Assembly: GCA_023424865.1 (NCBI GenBank) | Contig: JAFADM010000259.1 | Span: forward strand, 1-5,294 | Length of the DNA stretch: 5,294 nucleotides | From: Bacillota bacterium | GTDB taxonomy: Bacteria > Bacillota_A > Clostridia > DSM-8532 | Direction: 5' to 3' | In this document: positions 1 to 4,936 of the stretch, piece after piece | Numbering within the stretch: position 1 is the stretch's first letter | How the letters are laid out: each line of letters starts with the position of its first letter | The notes under the pieces: model-generated | Database searches by the model: none | Told to the model about the DNA's origin: nothing | Seen by the model: the letters and a program-made list of their open reading frames with translations, nothing else | Made by a program: the position numbers and the translations under genes

Positions 1-527
1 GTAACACTGGAAATCCTAACGGAAATATATGGATGGATTTAAGAGGTGCTGTGTCACCGGCAAAGGACTTTGTCCAGGGAGTTGGAGCAGGCTTTCTGGA
101 AAGTGTCACTATGGGGACCTCCAGTAAAGCAGAGCCTTATTATAACCGGGATAATGAAAACATTTATCTTGCTGGTAAATTAGTTGGCGATGTAGTAACG
201 GGTTTAACCTCATACGGGGGAGCCTCTGCAATGGGGACACTAGCATTTGTAACTGCCCCAACTGGTGTAGGCGCAGTTGCAGGTGCTGGTGCGGCAGTTT
301 ACTTAACCGGTGTCTCCGCAAATGCAATGGCACAAGAGGGAATGACCTTAGCTGCTATTACAAATGGGAACTCGGGTGGTAAAAGTGAGGGGGAGAGTAA
401 ACCTGTTTATAAACCAAGTCCTAAACACGATCCTAAGTCAGGATGGGGAAGTCCAAATCCAATTCCAGATGAAAAAGTAGGGCAAGAGTTATTAGATAAT
501 GCCTATACATCTTCTAAGAATAAATAG
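1..527 (+). CDS. Rhs-type polymorphic toxin, C-terminal part, truncated by a premature stop
   Basis: This is the 3' end of a larger gene that starts left of the window. The frame is open from base 3 (NTGNPNGNIWMDLRG), so the ATG at 33 is internal and not a start. The first ~90 visible residues look like a pre-toxin linker. They include a Gly/Ala-rich hydrophobic stretch (around 215-330, with GAVAGAGAAVYLTG) of the kind that precedes toxin tips. A polar Ser/Gly/Lys linker follows (about 365-415), and then the beginning of a toxin domain (KHDPKSGWGSPNPIPDEKVG). In such proteins the C-terminal tip is released and delivered into a competitor or neighbour, while the immunity protein encoded next door protects the producer. 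The frame stops at TAG 525-527 inside the toxin domain, and homologous-looking sequence continues in the same frame afterwards. The toxin is therefore probably inactive. Domain identity is by pattern memory; I tentatively link it to the 'polymorphic toxin type 17' group, but I am not sure of that number. Confidence 0.75.
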   Translation, partial: NTGNPNGNIWMDLRGAVSPAKDFVQGVGAGFLESVTMGTSSKAEPYYNRDNENIYLAGKLVGDVVTGLTSYGGASAMGTLAFVTAPTGVGAVAGAGAAVYLTGVSANAMAQEGMTLAAITNGNSGGKSEGESKPVYKPSPKHDPKSGWGSPNPIPDEKVGQELLDNAYTSSKNK

Positions 528-701
528 AAATATAATATTTATGAGGATAAACTTATAAAGTTTCAGCCAGACGGAGATGGTTGGCATCCTTATGAAGTTA
601 CAAATCCAGCCAAAGAAGTTCCAGCAGATGTATAAAGGAAGATGCTTGATGATGGATTAATTACAAAGGTACAATATAAAAAATTTATAACAAATAAATA
701 A
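528..701 (+). pseudogene. Orphaned C-terminal half of the toxin domain, beyond two nonsense codons
   Basis: The preceding toxin frame, read straight through TAG 525-527, gives KYNIYEDKLIKFQPDGDG, WHPYEVTNPAKEVPADV, then TAA (633-635), then RKMLDDGLITKVQYKKFI, ending at TAA 699-701. Features such as FQPDGDGWHPYEV and the basic end (DV-x-RKMxxxGxIxxxxYKKF) look like the normal finish of this toxin domain as I recall it: FQPD, GGWH, VLRKM and a terminal Lys-rich helix. No frameshift is needed. Each stop is one base from a plausible sense codon, CAG (Gln) for the first and TTA (Leu, restoring DVLRKM) for the second. The final stop lies 12 nt before the immunity start, the usual toxin-immunity spacing. 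I see no ribosome binding site that would express this part on its own. Sequencing errors at two sites are possible but less likely than real mutation. Confidence 0.8.
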
Positions 702-713
702 GGGTGATTAATT

Positions 714-1325
714 ATGAAATATTTTGGTATTAAAGAGGTCTTCGCAGTTGCATACGAATTAAAAGAAAGCCCATTCAATGACTCTGAAAGGAATGAGCCT
801 ACATGGGGAGTCTTTCAGATGTGGGTTAATAACAAATCAGTATGTACTTTTTTAATGGATGATAAAATACGTGAATATGAATGGGATTTAATTTTTATTG
901 TAGAGTGGCTTTGCAAAAATAAAAATAACATACTTAATGAAACACAATTTCCATTATCTAGTGAAGGAAAAAATGCAATAGAGTTGTACAATAATAGTGG
1001 AGATTTTGATTCAGATGATGATGAAGAATTTGATTCATGGTTTGAAAAAAGACAAGACTGGTATTTTAAACATTCATGGTTTTCTAACAATGGAGGTTCA
1101 TATCTAGCAGATGTAATTTTTAGACGGGTTGAGGATACTATTGAAATAGCATGGGACAACACAGGATTACATAGCCAAGTAAAGTATAACAATCCTAAAG
1201 GAGTATATTATATACCATTTGAATTGTTTCAAGATGTAGTTGATAGTTTTATCGAAGATTTCATGTTACGAGTATCTGCGAACGAAGAGGGAAAGATATT
1301 AATAGAAGGGCTGGAGTATAAGTAG
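714..1325 (+). CDS. Probable immunity protein for the adjacent toxin
   Basis: This encodes a 203-residue soluble protein with no signal peptide or membrane segment. It is rich in aromatic and acidic residues, with a strongly acidic centre (about residues 98-107, DFDSDDDEEFDSWF). Trp is unusually frequent (TWGVFQMWV, EYEWDL, VEWLC, DSWF, QDWYF, HSWF, AWDN). The start is ATG 714, preceded by GGGTGAT (702-708) five bases upstream, which matches part of the anti-SD complement. The gene begins 12 nt after the stop of the toxin remnant and is far more AT-rich than the Rhs core fragment behind it. Both are typical of the immunity half of a polymorphic toxin cassette. An acidic partner would suit a toxin tip that looks basic. 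I do not recognise a named immunity family, so the function rests on position and character. The frame is intact although the toxin is broken, which suggests it was retained to protect against relatives. Confidence 0.7.
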   Translation: MKYFGIKEVFAVAYELKESPFNDSERNEPTWGVFQMWVNNKSVCTFLMDDKIREYEWDLIFIVEWLCKNKNNILNETQFPLSSEGKNAIELYNNSGDFDSDDDEEFDSWFEKRQDWYFKHSWFSNNGGSYLADVIFRRVEDTIEIAWDNTGLHSQVKYNNPKGVYYIPFELFQDVVDSFIEDFMLRVSANEEGKILIEGLEYK

Positions 1326-1572
1326 TACGAGTAGTTCAGGCGTGAGCCGTACCCGGACCGAACATACCTATGATGCGTTTAACCAGCTTATTACCTCCAC
1401 CACTGCCAACGGAGTTCAAACCAATACCTACGACGGGCAAGGTCTGCGCGTGGCCGCGTCCGTACCCGGCGAAGGTGTAATCCGTTATGTTTACGAGTAT
1501 GACAAGGTTATCCTTGAAACCGACGGAAAAGGCCCAGTTGAATTATACGATAACACATCCTATTCCTTATAA
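1326..1572 (+). pseudogene. Displaced Rhs/YD-repeat core fragment
   Basis: Read in the frame of GTG 1342, this gives YD-repeat motifs in order: EHTYDAFNQLITSTTANG, VQTNTYDGQGLRVA, and RYVYEYDKVILETDGKG. These are the last repeats of an Rhs core, which forms the beta-cage shell around the toxin. The fragment has no convincing start site. Its frame runs back without a break into the end of the immunity gene, and it begins abruptly at about 1326-1340. Recognisable core ends at GKG (about 1534). A short unrelated tail (PVELYDNTSYSL) then runs to the stop at 1570-1572, where core protein would normally lead into linker and toxin. Base composition is clearly more GC-rich than both flanking genes. 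The best reading is the scar of a displaced cassette: when a new toxin-immunity module recombines into an Rhs gene, the old core end and tip are pushed downstream. It is very unlikely to be translated usefully, though it could serve as homology for recombination with the upstream core. Confidence 0.8.
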
Positions 1573-1583
1573 AAAGAAATGTA

Positions 1584-1592
1584 TGCTATAAT
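1584..1592 (+). promoter_or_regulatory. Extended -10 promoter candidate for the orphan gene
   Basis: TGCTATAAT is a perfect extended -10 element (TG-n-TATAAT). It lies about 73 bases before the ATG at 1665, just behind the Rhs fragment. No good -35 box lies 16-18 bases upstream, which extended -10 promoters can tolerate. The element is also the left arm of a hairpin (1585-1605), so the match could partly reflect that structure. An independent promoter would explain how the gene survives after loss of its toxin. Confidence 0.4.
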
Positions 1593-1605
1593 CCGTTATT
1601 ATAGC
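1585..1605. other. 8-bp perfect inverted repeat overlapping the -10 element
   Basis: GCTATAAT (1585-1592) and ATTATAGC (1598-1605) are exact reverse complements around a 5-base loop. The stem is AT-rich and no U-tract follows, so it is a poor intrinsic terminator. It could be a small operator over the promoter or a chance symmetry around TATAAT. Confidence 0.4.
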
Positions 1606-1632
1606 GCCAAAAGCATTTTTGATAGAAATTCA

Positions 1633-1680
1633 AAAGAAACCACAGGTTTCTTTAAGGAGGCAATATGTTTAAAGGAAACC
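1633..1680 (+). promoter_or_regulatory. Competing hairpins around the SD and start codon
   Basis: The arm AAAGAAACC (1633-1641) pairs perfectly with GGTTTCTTT (1645-1653) over a 3-base loop, directly before AAGGAGG (1654-1660). The same GGTTTCTTTAA (1645-1655) can instead pair with TTAAAGGAAACC (1669-1680), which is inside the coding sequence. That makes 11 pairs with a single bulged G and leaves GGAGG and ATG in a 13-base loop. The two structures exclude each other. The pairing is visible in the sequence; a translational switch is only inferred. Confidence 0.4.
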
Positions 1681-2195
1681 TTTTAGAAACCTATAAATAC
1701 ATAATCAATAATAAATCTATTAGAATTCAAATATTTCAATTCAATGAGGATGATAACGGTATTAGCCCAAGATTTTGCGCACTAGCGAACTACAAGAATA
1801 TCCTGTGCGAAGGAAATTCGATTGAATATATAAAAAGAAAATGTGAGAATGAAATAAATATACGATTTGCCATAGAGTCCGGTAAAATTAAAATAATAAA
1901 TAGTAAAAAAACAGAAGAGATAGCAAGAAGAGCGTTCAAACAATTTTTATCAAAATACACTATACTCCCTGGGTTGGAAAAAAGGTTAGGATTTGGGTTG
2001 ACACAAGAAGGAAAAGATTGGCTGTTTTCGATTTATTTATATTCCGAAATAAAAAGTATGGAGTTGAATGAAACTTTTATAGACTCATTGCCAGATGTTT
2101 TAGCAATAATTAAAGTAGACGGTGAGACACAAGAAACCACTGTTATTGAAAACAATGAAATTATGCATAAAGTCTTCAGTGTTAACGATAAATAA
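1665..2195 (+). CDS. Orphan AT-rich gene, possible second immunity protein
   Basis: This encodes a 176-residue soluble protein without signal peptide or membrane helices, of mixed alpha/beta appearance. Its visible features are an N-terminal strand-rich part (SIRIQIFQFNEDDNG, FCALANYKNILCEG), a charged middle (EYIKRKCENEINIRF, KKTEEIARRAFKQFLSKY) and a C-terminal part with LPDVLAIIKVDGETQETTVI. I do not recognise the family. The start is secure: AAGGAGG at 1654-1660 lies four bases before ATG 1665. The gene sits where the immunity gene of a displaced Rhs cassette would sit, behind a core fragment whose toxin has been deleted. It is AT-rich like the first immunity gene and unlike the core fragment. 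The immunity role is inferred from that position alone. It could also be an unrelated transferred gene. Confidence 0.6.
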   Translation: MFKGNLLETYKYIINNKSIRIQIFQFNEDDNGISPRFCALANYKNILCEGNSIEYIKRKCENEINIRFAIESGKIKIINSKKTEEIARRAFKQFLSKYTILPGLEKRLGFGLTQEGKDWLFSIYLYSEIKSMELNETFIDSLPDVLAIIKVDGETQETTVIENNEIMHKVFSVNDK

Positions 2196-2441
2196 TCAAT
2201 AAACAGTAAAAAATAATTTGAACAATTAAATCAATAAATTCAATATAAATTATTCTTTCATCGGAATTGTGTAGCGTATAATTCTTATTTATTCTTTACT
2301 CAGCTTAAAGTAGAATAACGTATAGTTTTATATTTAATTAAAGTATCTTTTAAGTAAAATGAGCTCTGCTATAAAGCCTCCAATAGTGCTGTCTCATGTA
2401 GTCCAATATAGGAAGAATATTACTGGAGATGGTGCCGGTAT
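2196..2441. other. AT-rich spacer without a recognisable gene
   Basis: This stretch is strongly AT-rich in its first 150 bases and holds no convincing open frame or RNA gene. A TATAAT at 2277-2282 has only a weak -35 candidate upstream (TTCTTT, about 2253). The second half (about 2360-2441) may be the decayed 5' part of the macro-domain gene that follows, but I cannot align any macro motif there. Confidence 0.4.
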
Positions 2442-2637
2442 ATGAAAGCAAAGTATGTTTTTCACACTGTCGGGCCTGTATGGAACGGTGAAAAAAATGT
2501 CCGCTCTTGCAGCAAAAATTGCAGTAAATACGGTTGTTTTACTTTTAGCCCAACATCCCACTATTGAGAAAGTTGTATTTGTTTGCTACGATGGTATTAA
2601 TTATCTTGAATATAAAAAAGTTATGAATGAGCTTTAA
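2442..2637 (+). pseudogene. Macro-domain (ADP-ribose-binding) protein remnant, frameshifted and internally deleted
   Basis: Two blocks of a macro domain are readable in different frames. In the frame of base 2448, AKYVFHTVGPVWNGEKNVRS (2448-2507) matches the strand before and around the conserved HxVGPxW motif. From about 2509, in the frame of base 2455, AAKIAVNTVVLLLAQHPTIE and then KVVFVCYDGINYLEYKKVM match the C-terminal helix-strand-helix (EAAKIAV..L....I..VVFV.F....Y..Y). About 40 residues that normally lie between them are missing, including the ISTGxYG loop that contacts ADP-ribose. The N-terminal NAAN region is not found either. The family binds ADP-ribose and removes it or O-acetyl-ADP-ribose; this copy can do neither. 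The apparent 60-codon frame from ATG 2455 is misleading, because its first 17 codons are an out-of-frame reading of the HTVGPVW block. Confidence 0.75.
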
Positions 2638-2679
2638 TTCAGATAACTTCAAAAAACTTTTAAATTCTCAGGAGAATTG

Positions 2680-3249
2680 ATGAAGAATAAAGCGCAGTTA
2701 ATTATGAATGCCATTGTAATCGTCAGTTTAATCCTGACGGTTTTCTGTTCTTTATTATATCGAAGCTTCCATAATGAAATCTTTTTTTCTTTGGCGCTAA
2801 CCTTCGGAACGGTTTTTTACCAATTCATGATGCGGCTTCTTGTTGGCTTAGCCGTAAATAAGCTGTTTAAAAAACCTCTTGATTACAATCATTTCTGGTT
2901 TGAAGAAAAGCCTTTTGAGAAAAAGATCTACAAATTGTTAAAAGTTAAAAAGTGGAAGATGATAATACCCACTTACCGGCCTGAAAGCTTCAATATAAAG
3001 GTCAACAGCATGCAAGCCATTGTACAAAACATGTGTATTGCCGAATTAGGTCATGAAATAATGATGGCCGCCAGCTATCTATCACTGTTTTTCAGCCTTC
3101 TGACAAACAATTGGAAAATCTATATCTGGATTTTTATAGGAATGTCTTCCATCGCCGCATGCTTCGATTTTCTACTTGTCATTCAGCAGCGCTTTAATCG
3201 CCCGCGCATTCTTGCTTTCATGAAACGGACGGAGAATAAAAGTCTCTGA
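2680..3249 (+). CDS. Small polytopic membrane protein, CrtO-like acyltransferase family
   Basis: This encodes 189 residues with two N-terminal membrane helices (about residues 7-26 and 34-58), a cytosolic-looking middle and two further helices (about 127-142 and 147-168). The middle part carries F79E80..IYKLLKVKKWK (83-93), P97 and AELGH (121-125), and the protein ends with QQRFNRPRI (169-177). This order resembles the glycosyl-4,4'-diaponeurosporenoate acyltransferase (CrtO) family, including its E-x2-H-like pair and its QRxNRPR signature. That enzyme adds a fatty acyl group to the sugar of staphyloxanthin. No other carotenoid gene is visible here and such homologues occur in unpigmented Firmicutes, so the substrate is unknown. 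ATG 2680 is chosen: AGGAG (2670-2674) lies five bases upstream, whereas the TTG at 2677 would be too close. It appears to be transcribed alone. Confidence 0.55.
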   Translation: MKNKAQLIMNAIVIVSLILTVFCSLLYRSFHNEIFFSLALTFGTVFYQFMMRLLVGLAVNKLFKKPLDYNHFWFEEKPFEKKIYKLLKVKKWKMIIPTYRPESFNIKVNSMQAIVQNMCIAELGHEIMMAASYLSLFFSLLTNNWKIYIWIFIGMSSIAACFDFLLVIQQRFNRPRILAFMKRTENKSL

Positions 3250-3282
3250 GAATAGTGCATTAACGCAATAAATATTATGATT

Positions 3283-3324
3283 TTACTTATTACTTATTAC
3301 TTATTACTTATTACTTATTGCTTA
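3283..3324. repeat. 7-bp tandem repeat, six copies
   Basis: Five exact copies of TTACTTA follow one another from 3283 to 3317. A sixth copy with one change (TTGCTTA) fills 3318-3324. The repeat lies 33 bases behind the CrtO-like gene and about 58 bases before the -35 box of the next operon. The unit is not a multiple of three and is outside any gene. Its likely meaning is a replication-slippage microsatellite; a role in spacing or DNA bending is possible but unsupported. Confidence 0.85.
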
Positions 3325-3381
3325 TTAATGGTGTATACATCCAGTCTGCATTAGGCAAGCAGCTTAGTAGAAATTCTTAAC

Positions 3382-3410
3382 TTGACGGCTAATGTTCATT
3401 AGCTTATAAT
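3382..3410 (+). promoter_or_regulatory. Near-consensus vegetative promoter of the tetR-flavoprotein operon
   Basis: TTGACG (3382-3387) and TATAAT (3405-3410) are separated by exactly 17 bases, giving a strong sigma-A-type promoter with five of six and six of six matches. Transcription should start at about 3416-3418. The spacer is completely occupied by a palindromic operator, so strong intrinsic activity is probably held down by a repressor. Confidence 0.88.
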
Positions 3411-3430
3411 TGAGCTAATGAACATTAGCC
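3387..3430. promoter_or_regulatory. Pair of palindromic TetR operators forming an 18-bp inverted repeat
   Basis: The outer arms 3387-3404 and 3413-3430 are perfect reverse complements over 18 bases, separated by 8 bases that contain TATAAT. Each arm is itself a palindrome: GCTAATG-TT-CATTAGC (3388-3403) and GCTAATG-AA-CATTAGC (3414-3429). There are thus two 7-2-7 dyads whose centres are 26 bases apart. One fills the -35/-10 spacer and the other covers the expected transcription start. This is the arrangement expected for a TetR-family autorepressor binding as two dimers. The repressor gene is the first gene downstream, making it the obvious ligand. A transcript beginning near 3417 would not contain the full stem, so a terminator role is unlikely. 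Confidence 0.85.
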
Positions 3431-3581
3431 TTGATGAATGACCTTATAGAATACTCTGGATAATACAGTAGGAAGCTGTGACACAAAGAAACTACAGCAA
3501 GCCACAGCAAAAAAGATACAACTGAAAATACACCACATACACAACCCCCAAAGCCCCCACTAAAAAGTATCAGGAGTAAAA
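3431..3581 (+). promoter_or_regulatory. Long A/C-rich untranslated leader of the tetR operon
   Basis: About 165 bases separate the predicted transcription start from the repressor start codon. The last ~100 are rich in A and C, poor in T, and include two CCCCC runs (3545-3549 and 3554-3558). I see no riboswitch-like architecture or terminator. A nine-codon frame (3434-3463, MNDLIEYSG) has no clear SD. AGGAG at 3572-3576 serves the repressor gene. Confidence 0.45.
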
Positions 3582-4211
3582 ATGGAAGAAACAACAACCA
3601 AACAACGTATTTTAAAAGAAGCCTTAACCCTGTTTGCAAAAAAGGGCTATGAAGCCGTCAGTGTTGCACAGATAGCAGACGCGGTAGGCATAAAGGCGCC
3701 TTCACTGTATAAGCACTATAAAAGCAAGCAGGATATCTTTGACGCCATTCTGGCTGAAATGGCGGAACGCTACGAAAAACAGGCAGCCTCCATGCAAATG
3801 AATGGCGTTGAAGCAAACCAGGATATAGCCTTGTTCTTAAAGGTCAGTGAAAAACAGCTCATAGACATGGCCAAGCAGTTATTTCTGTATTTTCTTCACG
3901 ATGACTATATGAGCAAATTCAGAAGAATGCTCGCCATAGAACAATTTCACAGTAAGGAACTGTCCTCCCTCTACATCAAGCAGTATGTGGATGCGCCGCT
4001 TTCCTATCAGGGAATGGCGCTGGGACTTTTAATTCAGGCCGGGGTTTTGGCTCCTGAGGATCCTAAGCTTATGGCCCTTCATTTTTATGCACCCATGTAT
4101 TTACTTCTCACCTTGTGCGATTGTCATCCGGAGAGGGAGCCGGAAGCCGTTATGCTGGTCGAGCAGCATATTCGCCAGTTTATTTACCTGTATCATAATA
4201 AGGAGGTATGA
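3582..4211 (+). CDS. TetR/AcrR-family transcriptional repressor
   Basis: This encodes 209 residues. The N-terminal DNA-binding domain is textbook: KQRILKEALTLFAKKGYEAV (7-26), then SVAQIADAVGIKAPSLYKHY (27-46) with the helix-turn-helix, and SKQDIFDAIL as helix four. The rest is an all-helical dimerisation and ligand-binding domain without an assignable ligand; it carries Cys/His near the end (LCDCHPE). The length is normal for the family. ATG 3582 is preceded by AGGAG (3572-3576) with five bases between. The gene is expressed from the promoter at 3382-3410 and very probably binds the two palindromes there, repressing itself and the flavoprotein gene that overlaps its stop. By analogy with similar pairs, it should respond to a small toxic, redox-active or quinone-like compound. 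That ligand class is inference. Confidence 0.93.
   Translation: MEETTTKQRILKEALTLFAKKGYEAVSVAQIADAVGIKAPSLYKHYKSKQDIFDAILAEMAERYEKQAASMQMNGVEANQDIALFLKVSEKQLIDMAKQLFLYFLHDDYMSKFRRMLAIEQFHSKELSSLYIKQYVDAPLSYQGMALGLLIQAGVLAPEDPKLMALHFYAPMYLLLTLCDCHPEREPEAVMLVEQHIRQFIYLYHNKEV
4200..4206 (+). promoter_or_regulatory. SD that decides the flavoprotein start and couples it to tetR
   Basis: AAGGAGG lies within the last codons of the repressor gene. It is one base from ATG 4208, too close, and ten bases from ATG 4217, acceptable. The protein from 4217 also begins like its family (MKIVLIHG). Position 4208 forms an ATGA overlap with the repressor stop, so ribosomes ending on tetR can pass directly to the second gene. 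Confidence 0.65.
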
Positions 4212-4216
4212 ATGCT

Positions 4217-4936
4217 ATGAAAATCGTATTAATCCATGGACAGAGCCATAAGGGAACCACTTATCACATTGGAAGAAGCTTGACGGATAAGCTTGAAACA
4301 GAAGAAAATATAACGGAATTTTTCCTTCCCAGGGATATGCCCTATTTTTGCAATGGTTGCTATCGCTGTCTCCAAAACGAGGAAGCATGTCCTCATTATA
4401 ACGTCATGGAGCCAATCCTGAAGAGCATGGATGAAGCGGAGCTTCTTGTGTTTACCACCCCTGTGTATTGCTTGCGTGCGACAGGCGCCATGAAGTCCTT
4501 TTTGGATCATTGCTTTATTCAATGGCTAAGCCACAGGCCCAAAGCTGTTATGTATCATAAAAAAGCTGTTGTTATCGCCGCTGCGGCGGGGGCCGGTACA
4601 AAAAAAGCTGCTGATGATATCGTAACAAGCCTTAAATACTGGGGCATTTCGGATATTTCGGTTTATGGCCTGCGAAGTCTGTCAAAATCATGGAGTGAAA
4701 CAAGCGACAAAATCAAGGCCGAAATTGAAGTGAAAACAGATAAACTGGTTGCGAAAATAAAAAGAAAGAAGAAGCCGGGTCATGCCTCTATAGGCACCAG
4801 GTTTATGTTTTATATGATGCGGATGGTTCAGCTTAAAGGCTGGGCGGCCTGCCCGGAGGATAATACCTATTGGAAGGAAAAGGGCTGGCTTGGAAAGGAA
4901 AGGCCCTGGAAGAAGGGTATTGCTAATCCCCTTTGA
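4217..4936 (+). CDS. Iron-sulfur flavoprotein / NADPH-dependent FMN reductase family protein
   Basis: This encodes 239 residues with a flavodoxin-like fold. KIVLIHGQSHKGTT (2-15) is the first strand and phosphate-binding loop for FMN. FTTPVYCLRATGAMKSFLD (79-97) is the second flavin-contact region with the typical TPVY and K-x-F-x-D features. A compact cysteine motif C45-x2-C48-x2-C51-x6-C58 lies between them; this spacing fits the CX2CX2CX4-7C motif of iron-sulfur flavoproteins, which hold a 4Fe-4S cluster beside FMN. The C-terminal tail has aromatic/charged YWKEKGWLGKERPW, common in this subgroup. The protein is cytosolic and probably passes electrons to a small substrate such as a quinone, nitro compound or oxygen species. 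It is the second gene of a TetR-controlled operon, which supports an inducible detoxification or redox role. An alternative start is ATG 4208 (three residues longer). Substrate and cluster are unproven. Confidence 0.85.
   Translation: MKIVLIHGQSHKGTTYHIGRSLTDKLETEENITEFFLPRDMPYFCNGCYRCLQNEEACPHYNVMEPILKSMDEAELLVFTTPVYCLRATGAMKSFLDHCFIQWLSHRPKAVMYHKKAVVIAAAAGAGTKKAADDIVTSLKYWGISDISVYGLRSLSKSWSETSDKIKAEIEVKTDKLVAKIKRKKKPGHASIGTRFMFYMMRMVQLKGWAACPEDNTYWKEKGWLGKERPWKKGIANPL

Noticed and set aside
109..333. 74-codon open frame on the - strand within the toxin gene
   Set aside because: It is antisense to a well-supported coding frame, has no ribosome binding site and shows no recognisable motif.
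525..635. Programmed stop-codon readthrough or recoding of TAG and TAA to make a full toxin
   Set aside because: Two different stop codons would both need readthrough, and no recoding element is visible. Point inactivation is simpler.
815..1192. 125-codon open frame on the - strand opposite the immunity gene
   Set aside because: It is a shadow of the real + strand gene, is low-complexity (Ser-rich opposite the Asp/Glu codons) and has no SD.
2212..2254. Inverted repeat AATAATTT / AAATTATT as a terminator behind the orphan gene
   Set aside because: The stem is purely A-T with a loop of about 27 bases in very AT-rich DNA, so it is expected by chance.
2455..2637. A genuine 60-residue novel protein
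   Set aside because: Its N-terminal third is the out-of-frame reading of a macro-domain HTVGPVW block, and the rest is the macro-domain C-terminus.
3283..3324. CRISPR-like array
   Set aside because: The units are seven bases long and directly adjacent, without spacers.
3387..3430. The 18-bp inverted repeat as a transcription terminator or insertion-sequence end
   Set aside because: No T-run follows, it encloses a perfect -10 box, each arm is itself a dyad, and no transposase or target duplication is nearby. Operators explain it better.
3434..3463. Nine-codon upstream frame in the tetR leader as a leader peptide
   Set aside because: It has no convincing SD and no regulatory codon pattern such as repeated codons; it is only noted.
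3415..3639. 74-codon - strand frame with a hydrophobic Leu/Val/Phe-rich sequence resembling a membrane peptide
   Set aside because: It is the reverse reading of the A/C-rich leader and covers the operator and the repressor start. Its hydrophobicity follows from the base composition.
4229..4522. 97-codon - strand frame opposite the flavoprotein gene
   Set aside because: It is antisense to a strongly supported gene with clear motifs and has no start signal of its own.
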